Of a stretch of DNA of 64,000 bases, positions 39,837-51,744 are shown in pieces. The notes under the pieces were generated by a model. That model was not told where the DNA came from and ran no database searches. It saw only the letters and a list, made by a program, of their open reading frames with translations. The stretch lies in assembly GCF_036320965.1 (NCBI RefSeq), contig NC_092248.1, positions 19,796,884 to 19,860,883 of the forward strand. The letters run 5' to 3'. This DNA comes from Panulirus ornatus (lineage: Eukaryota > Arthropoda > Malacostraca > Decapoda > Palinuridae). Numbering within the stretch: position 1 is the first letter of the stretch; every line of letters starts with the position of its first letter. A program made the position numbers and the translations under genes.

Positions 39837-39908
<72 letters not shown>
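39811..39908. repeat. (TA)n tract
   Basis: About 98 bp of TA with scattered C or G substitutions in its left third; a 5'-truncated plus LINE begins at its right edge. Confidence 0.92.
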
Positions 39909-39912
<4 letters not shown>

Positions 39913-42300
39913 GGGAAATAATGCAAATGAGTTGGAGATGTATAAAAGAAAGAGGCAGGAGGTCAAGTGAAAGGTGCAAGAGGTGAAAAAGAGCGCAAAT
40001 GAGAGTTAGGGTGAGAGAGTAACAATTTATTTTAGGGAGAATAAAAAGATGTTTGGAAGGAGGTAAATAAAGTGCGTAAGACAAGGGAACAAATGGGAAC
40101 TTCAGTGAAGGGTGTCTAATGGGGAGGTGATAACAAGTAGTTTTGATGTGAGAAGGAGATAGAGTGAGCATTTTGAAGGTTTTCTGAATGTATTTCATGA
40201 TAGAGGGGCAGATATAGGGTGTTTTGGTCGAGGTGGTTTGGAAAGTGAGAGGGTTAGGGTGAATAATTTGATAAACAAAGAAGAGGTAGTAAAAGCTTTG
40301 CTGAAGATGAAAAGCGGCAAGGCAGCGGGTTTGGATGGTATTGCAGGGGAGTTTATTTAAAAATGGGATGACTGTATTATTGACTGGTTGGTAAGGTTAT
40401 TTAATGTCATGGTATGACTCATGGTGAGGTGCCTGAGTATTGGCGGAATGCTTGCATAGTGCCATTGTACAAATGCAAAGGGGATAAGAGTGAGTGCTCA
40501 AATTACAGAGGTATAAGTTTGTTGAGTATTCCTGGGAAATTATATGGGAGGGTATTGATTGAGAGGGTGAAGGCATGTACAGAGCATAACATTGGGGAAG
40601 AGCAGTGTGGTTTCAGAAGTGGTATAGGATGTGTGGATTAGGTGTTTGCTTTGAAGAATGTATGTGAGAAATACTTAGAGAAGAAAACTGATAATGATTT
40701 ATGGATCTGGAGAAGGCATATGACAGAGTTGATAGAGATGCTCTGTGGAAGGTATTAAGATTATATGATGTGGGAGGCAAGTTGTTAGAAGCAGTGAAAA
40801 GTTTATATCATGGATATAAGGCAGGTGTACGTGTAGGAAGAAAGTGATTGGTTGTCGGTAAACATTGGTTTGCTGCAGGGGTGTGTGATGTCTCATGGTT
40901 GTTTAATTTGTTTATGGGTGGGGTTGTTAGGGAGGTAAATGCAAGAGTTTTGGAAAGAGGGGCAAGTATGCAGTATGTGGTGAATGAGAGAGCTTGGGAA
41001 GTGAGTCAGTTGTTTTTCGCTGATGATACAGCGCTGGTGGCTGATTCATGTGAGAAACTGCAGAAGTTGGTGACTGAGTTTGGTAAAGTGTGTAAAAGAA
41101 GAAAGCTGAGAGTAAATGTGAATAAGAGCAAGGTTATTAGGTACAGTAAGGTTGAGGGACAAGTCAATGTGTAGGTAAGTTTGAATGGAGAAAAACTGGA
41201 GGAAATGAAGTGTTTTAGAAATCTGGGAGTGGATTTGGCAGCGGGTGGAACCATGGAAGCGGAAGTGAATCATTGGGTGGGGGAGGGGGCGAAAGTTTTG
41301 GGAGCGTTGAAGAATGTGTGGAAGTCGAGAACATTATCTCGGAAAGCAAAAGTGGGTATGCTTGAAGGAATAGTGGTTCCAACAATGTTAAATAGTTGCG
41401 AGACGTGGGCTATAGATAGTGTTGTGCGGAGGAGGGTGGATGTGCTGGAAATGAGATGTTTGAGGACAATATGTGGTGTTAGGTGGTTTGATCGAGTAAG
41501 TAATAATAGGGTAAATTAGATTCAAGATAGAGGACAATATATGGTGTGAGGTGGTTTGATCGAGTAAGTAATGAAAGAGTAAGAGAGATGTGTCGTAATA
41601 AAAAGAGTGTGGTTGAGAGAGCAGAAGAGGGTGTTTTGAAATGGTTTGGTCAGATGGAGAGAATGAGTGAGATAAGATTGACTAAGTTGATAAATGTGTC
41701 AGAGGTGGAGGGAACGAGGATAAGTGGGAGACCAAATTGGAGGTGGAAAGATGGAGTGAAAAAGATTTTGAGTTATCATGGTCTGAATATGCAGGAGGGT
41801 GATAAGGCGTGCCAGGAATAGAGTGAATTGGAACGATGTGGTATACCGGGATCGATATGCTGTCCATGTATTGAACCGTGGCATGTGAAGCGTCTGGGGT
41901 AAACCATGGAAAGTTCTGTGGGGCCTGGATATGGAAAGGGAGCTGTGATTTTGGTGCATTATTACATGACAGCTAGAGACTGAGTGTGAACGAATGTGGC
42001 CTTTGTAGTCATTTTCTAGCGCTACCCTGTGCACATTCGGGGGTAGGGGGTTGTTATTTTCATGTGTGGCGGGGTGGCGATGGGAATGCATAAAGGCAGA
42101 CAGTATGCATTGTGTACATCTGTGTATATGTGTATGTCTGTGTGTATATATATGTATACGTTGAGATGTATAGGTATGTATATTTCCATATGTGGACGTG
42201 TATGTATATTACTGTGTATATTGGTGGGTTGGGCCATTCTTTCGTCTGTTTTACTTGCGCTACCTTGCTAACGCGGGAGACAGCGAGATCGTAAATTAAA
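39909..42300 (+). mobile_element. Family A LINE, 5'-truncated, long 3'UTR
   Basis: Starts in the linker at [20 protein letters not shown] and covers RT, C-terminal domain, long 3'UTR (hairpin I remnant near 42018-42080, AATAAAGG replaced by CATAAAGG) and terminal hairpin near 42255-42290. Open stretches are short: 40414-40641, 40848-41174 (FFADDTALVADS) and 41181-41519. The VAFMDL segment is partly deleted near 40690. A 68-bp tandem duplication lies at 41462-41597. Old state markers (CKRRK, RRVDVLEM). Confidence 0.85.
41462..41597 (+). repeat. 68-bp tandem duplication inside a LINE copy
   Basis: The GAGGACAATATGTGGTGT...GAGTAAGTAAT segment occurs at 41462 and again at 41530, with substitutions between the units and a divergent linker (GGTAAATTAGATTCAAGATA). 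The duplication is private to this copy and shifts the frame. Confidence 0.75.
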
Positions 42301-42320
42301 TATATAGATAAATAAATAAA

Positions 42321-42402
<82 letters not shown>
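42301..42402. repeat. A-rich tail and (TA)n tract
   Basis: AAATATATAGATAAATAAATAA-type tail (about 22 bp) followed by TA from about 42325 to 42402; tail of the left LINE and left border of the next one. Confidence 0.92.
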
Positions 42403-42406
<4 letters not shown>

Positions 42407-43575
42407 GAGCCCTTTTGACTGAGTTTGACGAAGTGTGTGAAAGACGAAAGCTGAGAGAAATGTGAATAAGTGCAAGGTTATTAGGTACAGTATGGTTGAG
42501 GGACGAGTCGATTGGGAGGGAAGTTTGAATGAAGAAAAACTGTAGGAAGTGAAGTTTTAGATATCTGGGAGTGGATTTAGAAGCGGATGGAATCATGGAA
42601 AGTGAGTCACAGTGTGGGGGATGGTGCGAAACTTCTGGGAACGTTAAAAATTTGTGGATGGCTAGAACATTATCTCGGAAAGCATAAATGGGTATGTTTG
42701 AAGGAATAGTGACTCCAACAATGTATTTTGGTTGCGAGGCGTGGGCTTTAGATAGAGTTGTTCGGAGGAAGGGTGGATGCGTTGGAAATGAGATGTTTGA
42801 GGACAATATGTGGTGTGAGATGGTTTGATCGAGTAAGTAATGCAAGGGTAAGAGAGATGATTGGTAATAAAAAGAGTGTGGTTGAGAGAGCAGAAGAGGG
42901 TGTTTTGAAATGGTTTGGTCACATGGAACGGATGAGTGAGGAAAGATTGATAAAAAGGATATATGCGTTAGAGGTGGATGGAACGACGAGAAGTGGGAGA
43001 CCAAATTGGAGGTGGAAAGATGGAGTAAAGAAGTTTTTGAACGATCGGGGCCTAGATATGCAGGAGGGTTGAAGGTGTGCAAGGAATAGAATGAATTGGA
43101 ACGATGTGTCTACGTGCTGTCAGGTGATTGAACCAGGGCGTGTGAAGCATCTGGGGTAAACCATGGAAAGTTTTGTTTGGCCTGGACGTGGAAAGAGAAC
43201 TGTGGTTTCGGTGCATTATACATGACAGCTAGAGACTGAGTGTGAATGAATGTGGCCTTTGTCGGCTTTTCCTAGCGCTACCTCGCGCGCATGCTGGGGG
43301 AGGGGTTGTCATTCCATATGTGGTGGGGTGACAACGGGAATGAATAAAGGCAGCATGTATTAGTTATGTACATGTGTATATATGTATATGTGTGTGTATG
43401 TATATATATACGTATATGTCGAAAAATATAGCTATGTATATGTGCGTGTGTGGACGTTTATGTATATACATGTGAATATGGGTAGGTAGGGCCATTTTTT
43501 CCTCTGCTTCCTTGCGCTACCTTGCAAACGCGGGAGATAGCGCCAAAGTATGATAAATATAGATAAATAGATTAT
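42403..43575 (+). mobile_element. Family A LINE, 5'-truncated, long 3'UTR, old
   Basis: Begins at the TEFGKVCERRKLR codons and goes through the C-terminal domain (open 42758-43072: GGRVDALEMRCLRTICGVRWFDRVSNARVREM to GLDMQEG), the long 3'UTR (hairpin I region 43271-43335, AATAAA near 43341) and a terminal hairpin near 43515-43545. The tail is GATAAATAGATTATATATA-like. Early frame breaks lie near 42460 and 42550. Confidence 0.82.
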
Positions 43576-44089
43576 ATATATTGTTTGATAGATGGAATGA
43601 TAAGAAAAGTATACAGTATACATGATCAGTGCATGTTGCCAAATACTTATATTTTTAAGTTTAATTGAAAACATAGACACTGAATGCTGATGCAGATGGA
43701 TTTAGCAGAAAAATTCTGACACGGAAATTAGATAGATTTATAAAGTAAGATTGGAAGAAGACCATATTCCAGAGAAATAGCAAAAAGAATGGAAGAAAGT
43801 CATGCTGATCTAAAGACTCCTAGAGGGTATGGATATATTAATTGCGGTTTTTGGATTTAAAGAAATAAGAACTGGTGGATATTGCATGGATATACATTAA
43901 GGTTCAGTATCCAGGAAGTGCTTAGGGGGGTCTTAGAAAATTAAAGACAAGAAGAAATTCACTTGGATCTAAATCAGAGGTGATGGACCAGGAGAAGAGA
44001 TTGCAAGAGCAGCAAAGAATACAGACGTCAGATGAGGCTCCACCAGGTCCACAGAGAATCTAGGAATATTAAGTGGAGGAAATGTCAGA
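43576..44089. other. Unresolved A-rich stretch before the older LINE
   Basis: About 510 bp, purine-rich on the plus strand. It may be the decayed N-terminal or 5' part of the CR1/L2-type element that follows, but I cannot identify motifs. Confidence 0.4.
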
Positions 44090-46420
44090 ATTGAAATGAT
44101 ATAGGCAAATGCAGATGAATTAATAGCAAATGGCAGAGAGCTTGAATTCATGGATCGTATTAGGGAAAACGCACCTGGTATTGTTGGTGTTGTTGAAACA
44201 GAGCTTGGTAAAGAGATAAGATGTCACCTGTTCTGTTTGAAACAATCAGAATGGTATATGAAGCAGCAAATCCCGCACTTCTCAACGTTGGTGAAATAGT
44301 AATGATGGGGAAATATAACTATAACGAGAGTGAGTAGTTCAGTATGAATTCTCATGGTGACGGAGTTATGGAAATACAAACTTTTAGAGAGTATGCAGGG
44401 AAATTCCCTCCACCAGCGCGCCATTGAACAAGCAGGGATCAAAGGGACTGAGACACCATCATTACGAGATCTTATCTTCACACGTACTAGCATGGATATT
44501 GAGATTGTCATAGATGATGCCCCATTTGGATGCAAATGATTTTGTAAATGCTGTACTCTGATTATGTTACAAATATGATTGTAAAAAAAAAAGATGAAAC
44601 AAGTTTATCGAGGTGGTATGATCTTGGAAACTCCAAAGGGTCCAAAAATTTCTACAGAAAGATAGGTTAGGAAATGGATTTAAGTAGCCTGAAACAAGGG
44701 CATTGTGGTTAAAGGTTCTGTGAATTGTATAGTGACGAAGTAGGAAAACAGAGGGAAGACTGAGAAAGAGAGAGGATCGTTCAGTAAAAGATGTCAGATA
44801 GCAAAGGAGCTTCAAGATGTACAACAACTAAGATATAGGCGGAACTCAGCCAGAAAACATTTTTAAGGAATAGTAGAACAAGGAATGGGAATAACACGAT
44901 AATAAAGGTGGATCAAGAAACTCTGAAAAGAATGTTGTGAGCAAGTCAGAAGAAAATTCAAAATTTTTCATAATTTCAATAGGCGTAGATTGTCAATTAA
45001 AGAAGAGCTAATCGAGCTGCGAAACTCTGAGAAAGAGTGGGAGAGAATAATGTAGGGAAATGTAAGGAACTACATGATAAGTTCAAATGCTTTAACAGTG
45101 GAAGGTACATAGCTCCAACACCAGTACAGGAAAGTATTGATATATCTGGAAAAAATATCATCAAAATATAAATGGATCCTAACCCATACAAGGCCTATGG
45201 TCCTATTGAAATTTCACTATATATGCTGAAGGTGTGTACATGTGCATTTGATAAACTTCTTGAAATATTGTTCAGGTCTTCGTTTGAGAAAGGCAGAGTT
45301 CCAAGAGAACAAACGTCATACCTATCTATAAAAGGGAGACTGGGAAGCCAGTCCTTCTGTCGTGTATGGTTTGTAAGGTATTGGAAAGGATAATCAGAAA
45401 GGAAATGGACAACTTCCTGCGGAGGAGAAATTAGTCATATGAGAGATGACGTGGTTTTGAAGGAGGTCATTTGTAACGAACCCCTTCGATTTCTCTAAGA
45501 GATTGAGCATTGTTTTAGACAAAAGTGAAGGCTGAATGGATGAATAGCATCTAGACTGCCAGAAAGAATTTGACACTACAGCATGCAAGGCTGAATAAGA
45601 AGCTGGGTCATCGGGCAGGAATAAGGGAGAGTCTCTTTCGATGTTTAGAAAATTCTCTTAGGACGCATGTCAGAGGAGCCTTATCGAGATAGGTGGAGGT
45701 CACCAGTGGAGTGCCGCAGGTTTCTGTTCTGGGGCCATTACTCTTCTTGATCTACGTAAATTATTCGCTAGGTGTAGAGTCGTACCTGGTTATGTCTGCA
45801 GACGATGCCTGCAGACGATGCCAAGGTCGACATGCAAGTAGACCTAAACAGACTCAAAAGTTAATTTGATGCATTGTTGATGAAATTCATCTCGAACACA
45901 TATAGATTAATGAGGACAGAACTGAGTGAAAGAAAACTTCAGATTATGATTATTTTTTAATAGAAAATATGTTTTAGATTTCTGTGTGTGAGTAGGAATT
46001 GCGTGTTGACATTGCCCTAATTTGTCGTCAGAGTCCAACATTAGGAGAGTAGTGGAGACAAAGTGTCTGCTGGTAAACAGTAGAATATCTTGCAAGTATA
46101 TAGATAAGGAAATATTAAGTTTGCTGTTCACATCCAACATTAGGCCAAAACTAAAATCAGCTCCTCAAGTTTGGTCTCCACACCTAAAGAAGCACAGAGA
46201 GTTGATACAGAAGGTCCGAAGAAGGGCATTTAAAACTGTACTGGAAGTAAAAGAGTTGAGTTACAAGTAAAGGGTAGAAGCCTTCAACTTGCCACTATGG
46301 AAGAGTAGCGTAAGGGATGACCGTATCACAGCCTTTAGGTTTGATGATATAGACAGTGAGCAGTTCTTCGAAAGATGTAGTGACTGAGCAACCAGGGAAC
46401 ATAACACGAAATTAAGCAAG
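44090..46420 (+). mobile_element. Degenerate CR1/L2/Jockey-type LINE
   Basis: A second, unrelated non-LTR element in many frames. Endonuclease remnants: NADELIANGRELEF and APGIVGVVETEL (44110-44210), a decayed VMMGKYNYNES (normally MGDFN, about 44296-44330) and SLHQRAIEQAGIKGTETPSLRDLIFT (44400-44480). RT remnants: YKAYGPIEISLYMLKVCTCAFDKLLEILFRSSFEKGRVPRE (45184-45310), SGVPQVSVLGPLLFLIYVN (45710-45770) and SADDA for YADD (45800-45813). C-terminal remnant: NIRPKLKSAPQVWSPHLKKHRELIQKVRRRA (46135-46230). Motif style matches CR1/L2/Jockey elements. Long inactive. Confidence 0.78.
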
Positions 46421-46558
46421 AAACTTCTAAAGAAAAAGGTGTAGAAATAGAATTAACTGAAAGAGGAAGTTTAAGATGTTGATAGATATTAGAGTGCTCA
46501 AGAGATGTGGCCCTAGCGAATGTAAGATTCCCTAACCGTACGACACAAATAGGTAATC
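46421..46558. other. Low-copy stretch after the CR1/L2-type LINE
   Basis: About 140 bp, possibly the 3' end of the old LINE; no clear terminator or tail is visible. Confidence 0.35.
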
Positions 46559-46567
46559 TCACACACA

Positions 46568-46621
<54 letters not shown>
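46559..46621. repeat. (CA)n microsatellite
   Basis: About 63 bp of CA with one CAGA interruption at the left. Confidence 0.95.
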
Positions 46622-46625
<4 letters not shown>

Positions 46626-47214
46626 GCATGATCATCATTTACTTGTATAATTCCCACTCAACGTTTTGGTAAATTAAAGAGAAAAGATAGAGGACCACCA
46701 TTTTAGTATTTCCTGGCTTAGTCTGTTAATGATGAGATTAAGTGATAAAACACTGAGGATGATAAAACTCAGCAGTGTACTTCCCCGTTGTGGCAGCCAC
46801 AGTTCCCGAAATTCCAACAAAAAACTATTTGTACAAGTTTTTAACAACACGCTGTTTACTCTTCCACCGAAATGCTATTGAAAGTTTTTATCATGATTGT
46901 ATTTACCACAGGCACTGCTCTCTTTATCGTAGCGTTTCGTAAAGCTGTTCATTAGAACCAATGTGTTGCCTGGAAAGCAGTGTGGAACCTTGTCTCTTCC
47001 CCAGATCATACGTTGTGATAAATATCTTCTTTGTGCAATAAGGCTACCTCTGTGGTTCGTGTTGGTGATGTAGGAGAAATACACTAGTGTAACTGATGGG
47101 ACTCTATTCCTTTGGTATGCGTATTCTAGTTTAATTTCTGATGCATATTCAGCTACTTATGGAATTCCTCAGCTTTTTTCTGTTATACGTTGATTTCGGA
47201 TATGCCTTGACTTT
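46622..47214. other. Low-copy region, nothing recognised
   Basis: About 590 bp, A/T-rich, with no repeat family or coding motif that I can identify. Confidence 0.5.
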
Positions 47215-47405
47215 CTTATGGTATATCTCAGCTGGTTTCTAATATACTTTGATTTTCTTCTAGTATACCTCAAGTTCCTTCTGGTGTACCTTGACTTTCT
47301 TTTGGTATATCTCAGCTGGTTTCTGGCATACTTTGATTTTCTTCTGGTATACTTTAAGTTACTTCTAGTATACCTTGTTTTTCTTTTGTTATATCTTTAC
47401 TGACT
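47215..47405. repeat. Minisatellite, 21-bp unit in an 84-bp higher-order unit
   Basis: Degenerate repeats of about 21 bp (like TTGATTTTCTTCTGGTATAC). Four units form a block of about 84 bp starting with TATCTCAGCTGGTTTCT, seen at about 47222 and 47306. Translated in one frame it gives FLLVYLD-like heptads, a consequence of the 21-bp period rather than evidence of a protein. Confidence 0.75.
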
Positions 47406-47499
47406 GTGTTATACCTTGCCTTGTTTATTTCATACATTGAAATACTTCTGGGTCAGCTTGTACTTTTTTTTCGGGCAATTGTATGCTTTAGTCATTGTC

Positions 47500-47634
47500 A
47501 AGCACTCGTATACAGACCATCCTCGAGCGAAGGGCGTACAACTGCATTAGCTGTGAGCCGACCGCCCTGTGCTGGATTTGAATCCAAGCCAGTGTGAGTC
47601 AAAGTTGGCAACGCTAACCACTACACCACCATGA
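47500..47634 (-). mobile_element. tRNA-derived SINE
   Basis: Minus strand has an RNA polymerase III A box (TGGTGTAGTGGTTAGCG, 47612-47628) and a B box (GGATTCAAATCC, 47574-47585) with tRNA-like spacing. A non-tRNA body follows (GGCGGTCGGCTCACAGCTAA, GTACGCCCTTCGCTCG) to about 47500. It looks like a SINE rather than a working tRNA because no acceptor stem closes and a body follows. Confidence 0.7.
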
Positions 47635-48583
47635 TACGGATATCGGCTCTACTTACACCCTGCCTAAACGTGCCGCATCTCTACCTTCCTCGTCCTACAA
47701 GAGAGTTTTCATTAACCCTCTGAGACGGATGAAAGAGATCTTCACCATGGGATCTAGTTTAGTGTGACATTTGCTCCTCGAAGTGATTCATCTGACGACA
47801 TCTGAAGATTAATAGATTCAGTTGGCCTTAATGAGTGGGGAGGGACCGCTACGCAGGAGCGTCTTAGACGAGGACCAAGGAAAGGGAAGGCTGTCGAAGA
47901 GAACCGGGAAAACGGGAGGGAGGAGGGAGGGGCTGCGGTGGAGACCAAGAGATAACAAAGATGCAGTAGAGACCAAGAGAGAAGAGGGTATTGCGCAAGG
48001 AATAGAGGTGGGGGGGGGGATAGTAGGAGCAGATGAATGGAGACGAGGAGGAAGGTTTCAGCATTGCCCAAGGAAGAGATGAGTCGTGAAAAGGAACCAA
48101 GGAAAAGGAGGGTCGTGGGATAGAAAATAAGGCGATAAGAGTGGTTATTGTAGAGAACCAAGGAAGAGGAGGGTCGTGATAGAAGCCCAAGAAATAGAAG
48201 GATCTTTGGGTAGGAAGACCAAGCACGAGAGAAGACAGAATCATACGTCAAATGGACGACCACATAGAGTGTTTATACAGATCCAAATCAGTCGCCCTTC
48301 TCCAATAGGTTCAAGTAGAGTAGAGATTCCTTTGAAGTATGGAAGGACGTGGTTAATTTGCTGCTCTAAGCTTGGAGGTGAGGTCATCATCTCATTTGTG
48401 AAACCAGCAGAGACAGGAGGTCCTATCACCATCTCAGTAAGACTAACAGAGAGATAAGGTCTCCTGTAATCATTCCTCTGTAAGACCTGCAGAGAGATAA
48501 GGTCCTTCATCCTCCTATAATTTAGATGCATAGAGATAAGGGTTTCTCACCATTCCTTATGTAAGACTAGCAGAGAAATAAGG
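47635..48583. other. Low-copy region with degenerate minisatellites
   Basis: Purine-rich plus strand. AACCAAGGAA-AGGAGGGTCGTG-like units recur at about 47872, 48093 and 48157, with gaps. A second set of units (GTAAGACTAACAGAGAGATAA and relatives) recurs at about 48396, 48440, 48480 and 48562 with spacing that varies around 40-80 bp. The long ORFs on both strands result from this composition and I do not call them genes. Confidence 0.5.

Positions 48584-48661
<78 letters not shown>
48584..48661. repeat. (TC)n microsatellite
   Basis: About 78 bp of uninterrupted TC; a homopurine-homopyrimidine mirror repeat that could form triplex DNA. Confidence 0.95.
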
Positions 48662-48665
<4 letters not shown>

Positions 48666-49044
48666 AACTCGCGCCACCCTTCAGTTTTTCAGTCACATCC
48701 ACGGACCTCTCACTGACTTGAAGCCACAAACACAAAAAAAAGAAAAAAAAAACACCCCCTCCTACCGGAGGCCATGGTAATCACTAACTCGGGCGAGGGA
48801 ATAAGCCACACTCCAGCTCTTCATACCGCCTCTCCACCTCCCGCTCACTCTCTCACTGTCTGAATTCTGAGCAGTAATTCGTCGGGTCGACTAATTTAGG
48901 GAGAGAGTGCGTCAAAGTCTGGAGGGAAAGTGTTGGCTTTGGGGGAAGAAAGTTGCAGAGCCAGCGGCGATGTTGGCCTGGGAGCAGCCAGCCCTGTATT
49001 GTTGCTCCAGGACACACGATTTTGTAGTAACTCTTTCTCTCTTA

Positions 49045-49049
<5 letters not shown>
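48662..49049. other. Low-copy region, nothing recognised
   Basis: About 390 bp between two (TC)n tracts. No repeat family or gene recognised. Confidence 0.5.

Positions 49050-49120
<71 letters not shown>
49050..49120. repeat. (TC)n microsatellite
   Basis: About 71 bp of uninterrupted TC. Confidence 0.95.
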
Positions 49121-49122
<2 letters not shown>

Positions 49123-49984
49123 CCATTTTTTATTCTACGCACTATGACCTTCCTCTCAGTTTAAACAATGCTTTGCATATTCATGATCCATTATTTGTGG
49201 TCCAAGGGAAATTATAATTAAGGTGGAAGTATGCAACGTTGCCCCCGTCCCTCTGCCCCACTCCTCCTCCTCTCTTCTGATTTTACCGCTCCTGTTACCC
49301 CTACTTGTTGCTAGTGCTGATGCTGTTACTGCTACTTGTTGTTGCTTGTGCTGATGCTCTTATCGCTACTTGTTGCTAGTAATCATCTTGTTACCGCTAC
49401 TAGTTTCTACAGCTGCTGCTCCTCCTCCTGTTACTGCTACTTGTTGCTAGTCTTGCTGTTGCCACAGCTACTTATCATTGTTGCTGCTGCTGATGTTCAA
49501 GTTACTTTTCTGTTACTGTAGGTGTTGTTGTTCTGGTGCCTGTGCTGCTGTTTCCCTTCGCTATTTCTGGCTCTGTTGCAGTGGCTCTGTTGACGCTGAT
49601 GTTTCTATAATGACTAACATGGTGCGGGCAGCAACATGACTAAGTCATGGCCACACAGACGACTAGAATGACGAAGAGCAGGAGAATCAGAATATAAGGA
49701 CATGAATTTAGATTGTTCAGGCGGGGAGGTTCGAGGAAGAGGGATAAACATGAGAAAGGGAAAAGATTCCACCAATTTCGCTCTTTAAGGAAAAAGGAAG
49801 AGGACCATAACGGTCAATCCTCGTGTGGCTGGTCTCTACTCAGAAACTATGGGAAGCAGCAGCCAGCAAGGTACGTCCCACGGGCTCAGGATTTGGTATA
49901 TGGGACACACGCAGGAGAACTGGTAGAAAAAGTACCTATAGAACAGTGAGAGAAAGCAGCAACATCACGGCGGACAGAGAAATG
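49121..49984. other. Low-copy region with TGY-triplet-rich part
   Basis: 49270-49600 is a degenerate array of units like GTTACTGCTACTTGTTGCTAGT, rich in TGC and TGT triplets. 49600-49984 holds an ORF of 78 codons (49713-49949; lysine- and arginine-rich) that I do not recognise and do not call a gene. Confidence 0.5.
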
Positions 49985-50175
49985 ATTCAGTAGCTATATA
50001 AGCAGTATTCCGTTGAGAATGTACATGGATTGTCCACGAGGCACCCCAGATATATTAGCAGTATTCCACTGTGGACGGACATGGATGGTTCAGGAGCCAC
50101 CCTAGATATACCAGCAGTATTCTATTGAAGACGGACACAGCTGGCCGCCCACCCCAGATGTACAAGCGATATTGC
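49985..50175. repeat. Degenerate minisatellite, unit about 60 bp
   Basis: Units with AGCAGTATTC then GGACATGGATGG then CACCC(C/T)AGATATA recur at about 50002, 50057 and 50112, with a partial fourth unit (AAGCGATATT) near 50163. Confidence 0.7.
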
Positions 50176-50880
50176 ATCACAAGAGCGAACAAGATGTGTG
50201 TCGATATAGAATAACTTCTCGTATGAAAAACGCTTAAGATACGTATTATTTATAACACTGGGAGCCAGGTTTTGCCACGTTCATTATGTGAGGTCACCAT
50301 AGTGAAGGTTGTGGCTGTGATGTGACCGTTGCTTCTGTGTTCTTATTTTCTATTCTATTCTTTTTAATGAGGAATGATCACGGGAGCTGATGTCTATGCT
50401 ATGGTCTGGTCTGATGTTTTTCACCTGTTGTTGTCGCTATTGTTATTGCTGCTCTTGCTCCTGTTGGGTTAATTGTTGTTGTCTGTTCTGGTGTTGCTCC
50501 TATTTGTTGCAGCTGTTTCCCCTCGCCTGCTCACGCTGTTTTTATGTATTTTTGTTATTGATATTGTTGTTTTATTGCTGTTGCTTCTGCAGCTGCCGTT
50601 TAGCTGTTGCTAATTGTCGTTGGTCCTGTTGCTGCAGCTGTCACTCTTTCTGCTGCTGCTGCTGTGCCGCTGACGATCATCACCACGCCGTTCATGACCT
50701 CGTGTCATAAGGCTTGGTTTTCCTTGCTTGAGAATAAGACTTTGATCCTATCACATCGTCTGGTGTGAGTCATATACTACATTATTAATGCTCCCGGCCG
50801 GCTGCCAGCGTTATGAGACGAGAGATTTACATACGGTTAATTGATTACGATCGTATGTTAGTCAACTGACTGATAGAGAT
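50176..50880. other. Low-copy region with second TGY-triplet-rich part
   Basis: 50390-50690 is rich in TGTTGCTGC-like triplets similar in style to 49270-49600. Its cysteine-rich ORF of 106 codons is probably a composition artefact. Nothing else recognised. Confidence 0.5.
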
Positions 50881-51530
50881 GGCTGGGGAGGAGGTGTATA
50901 AAAAGAGGCCAGTACGTGGGAGGGCAAGAGACAGCTGGCTGGTTGCTTGGAGGGCAGGAGAATGTTGGACTGCAGGTGAGAGGGCAAGTGATGGTTGGAG
51001 TGTAGGTGGGACGATAGGTGGGAGGAGGGTGATTATTCTGGAAGTGGGAAAGTAAGAGTTGGTTGACTTGTAAGTGGGAATAGAGAGACTGGTTTAGATT
51101 AGAAGGCAGAGGTTTGGGTTAATGGAAGGAAGGAGAATCATTGTTTAGTGGGTGAGAGGACGAGGAATGGTTGGTCTGTACGTTGGAGGAAAAGGGGTGT
51201 TTAGGCAGTGAATTTGAAAGTAAAAGGTGGTTGAACAATAGGTGGAAGGATATGGGTGAGTTGGTCGGTTGGTGTGAGAATAGGTGGTGGATGGTCAGCA
51301 GACGGAACAGCAAGGAGTGGGTGATCTGGGAGAAAGGAAGTGGTTCTCCGGTAGGTGGGAGAGACTCAAGAGAATGGTCACTAAATGAGATGACAAGGGA
51401 TGGTTGGCCAGTAGCTGGGAGAGGGGAGATGGGTTATCCTGTACGGATGAGGGCAGGGGTCGGTTGTCCAACACATGGGATGGCAAGGAGTGCTTAGCCA
51501 GTGCTTGAAGTATATGGGAAGGAGAGATAG
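50881..51530. repeat. G-rich degenerate minisatellite
   Basis: Repeated variants of GTAGGTGGGAGGGCAAGGGATGG-like units of about 30-36 bp, all with the G-rich strand on plus. Several GGG runs occur per unit. Units are strongly diverged, so the array is old. Confidence 0.65.
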
Positions 51531-51744
51531 CAGTAGACCTGATGTTCCATCACAAAGATAAACTCTTAACTGTGGTAGAAACAGGGTAGTAAAAGGGAGG
51601 GTAACTCCCCATCCACCTCTTAGTAAAGCAAGACCATGTACTTCGGAGAAAGTATACTGCCATGGAAATTCTATAGGGAAAGAATACCAGGAAAAGTTTC
51701 CTAACTTAAACAGAATGGGCTTCACTAAAGTTTGGCCCTGAAAT
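51531..51744. other. Non-repetitive insert within the minisatellite
   Basis: About 210 bp of different sequence separating two parts of the G-rich minisatellite. No family recognised. Confidence 0.5.

Noticed and set aside
47548..47634. Functional tRNA gene at the A/B-box locus.
   Set aside because: The acceptor stem does not close and a SINE-type body follows; the same caution applies to 63868-63946.
47754..48263. 169-codon minus-strand ORF, serine/proline-rich.
   Set aside because: It lies on purine-biased degenerate repeats, with no start context, family motif or partner exon.
48896..49164. Serine/leucine or Glu/Arg repeat ORFs.
   Set aside because: Frames of (TC)n/(GA)n tracts only.
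50390..50710. Cysteine-rich 106-codon ORF, tempting as a secreted peptide.
   Set aside because: It derives from TGT/TGC-triplet repeats, like 49336-49521; cysteine spacing is irregular and no clear signal-mature boundary is seen.
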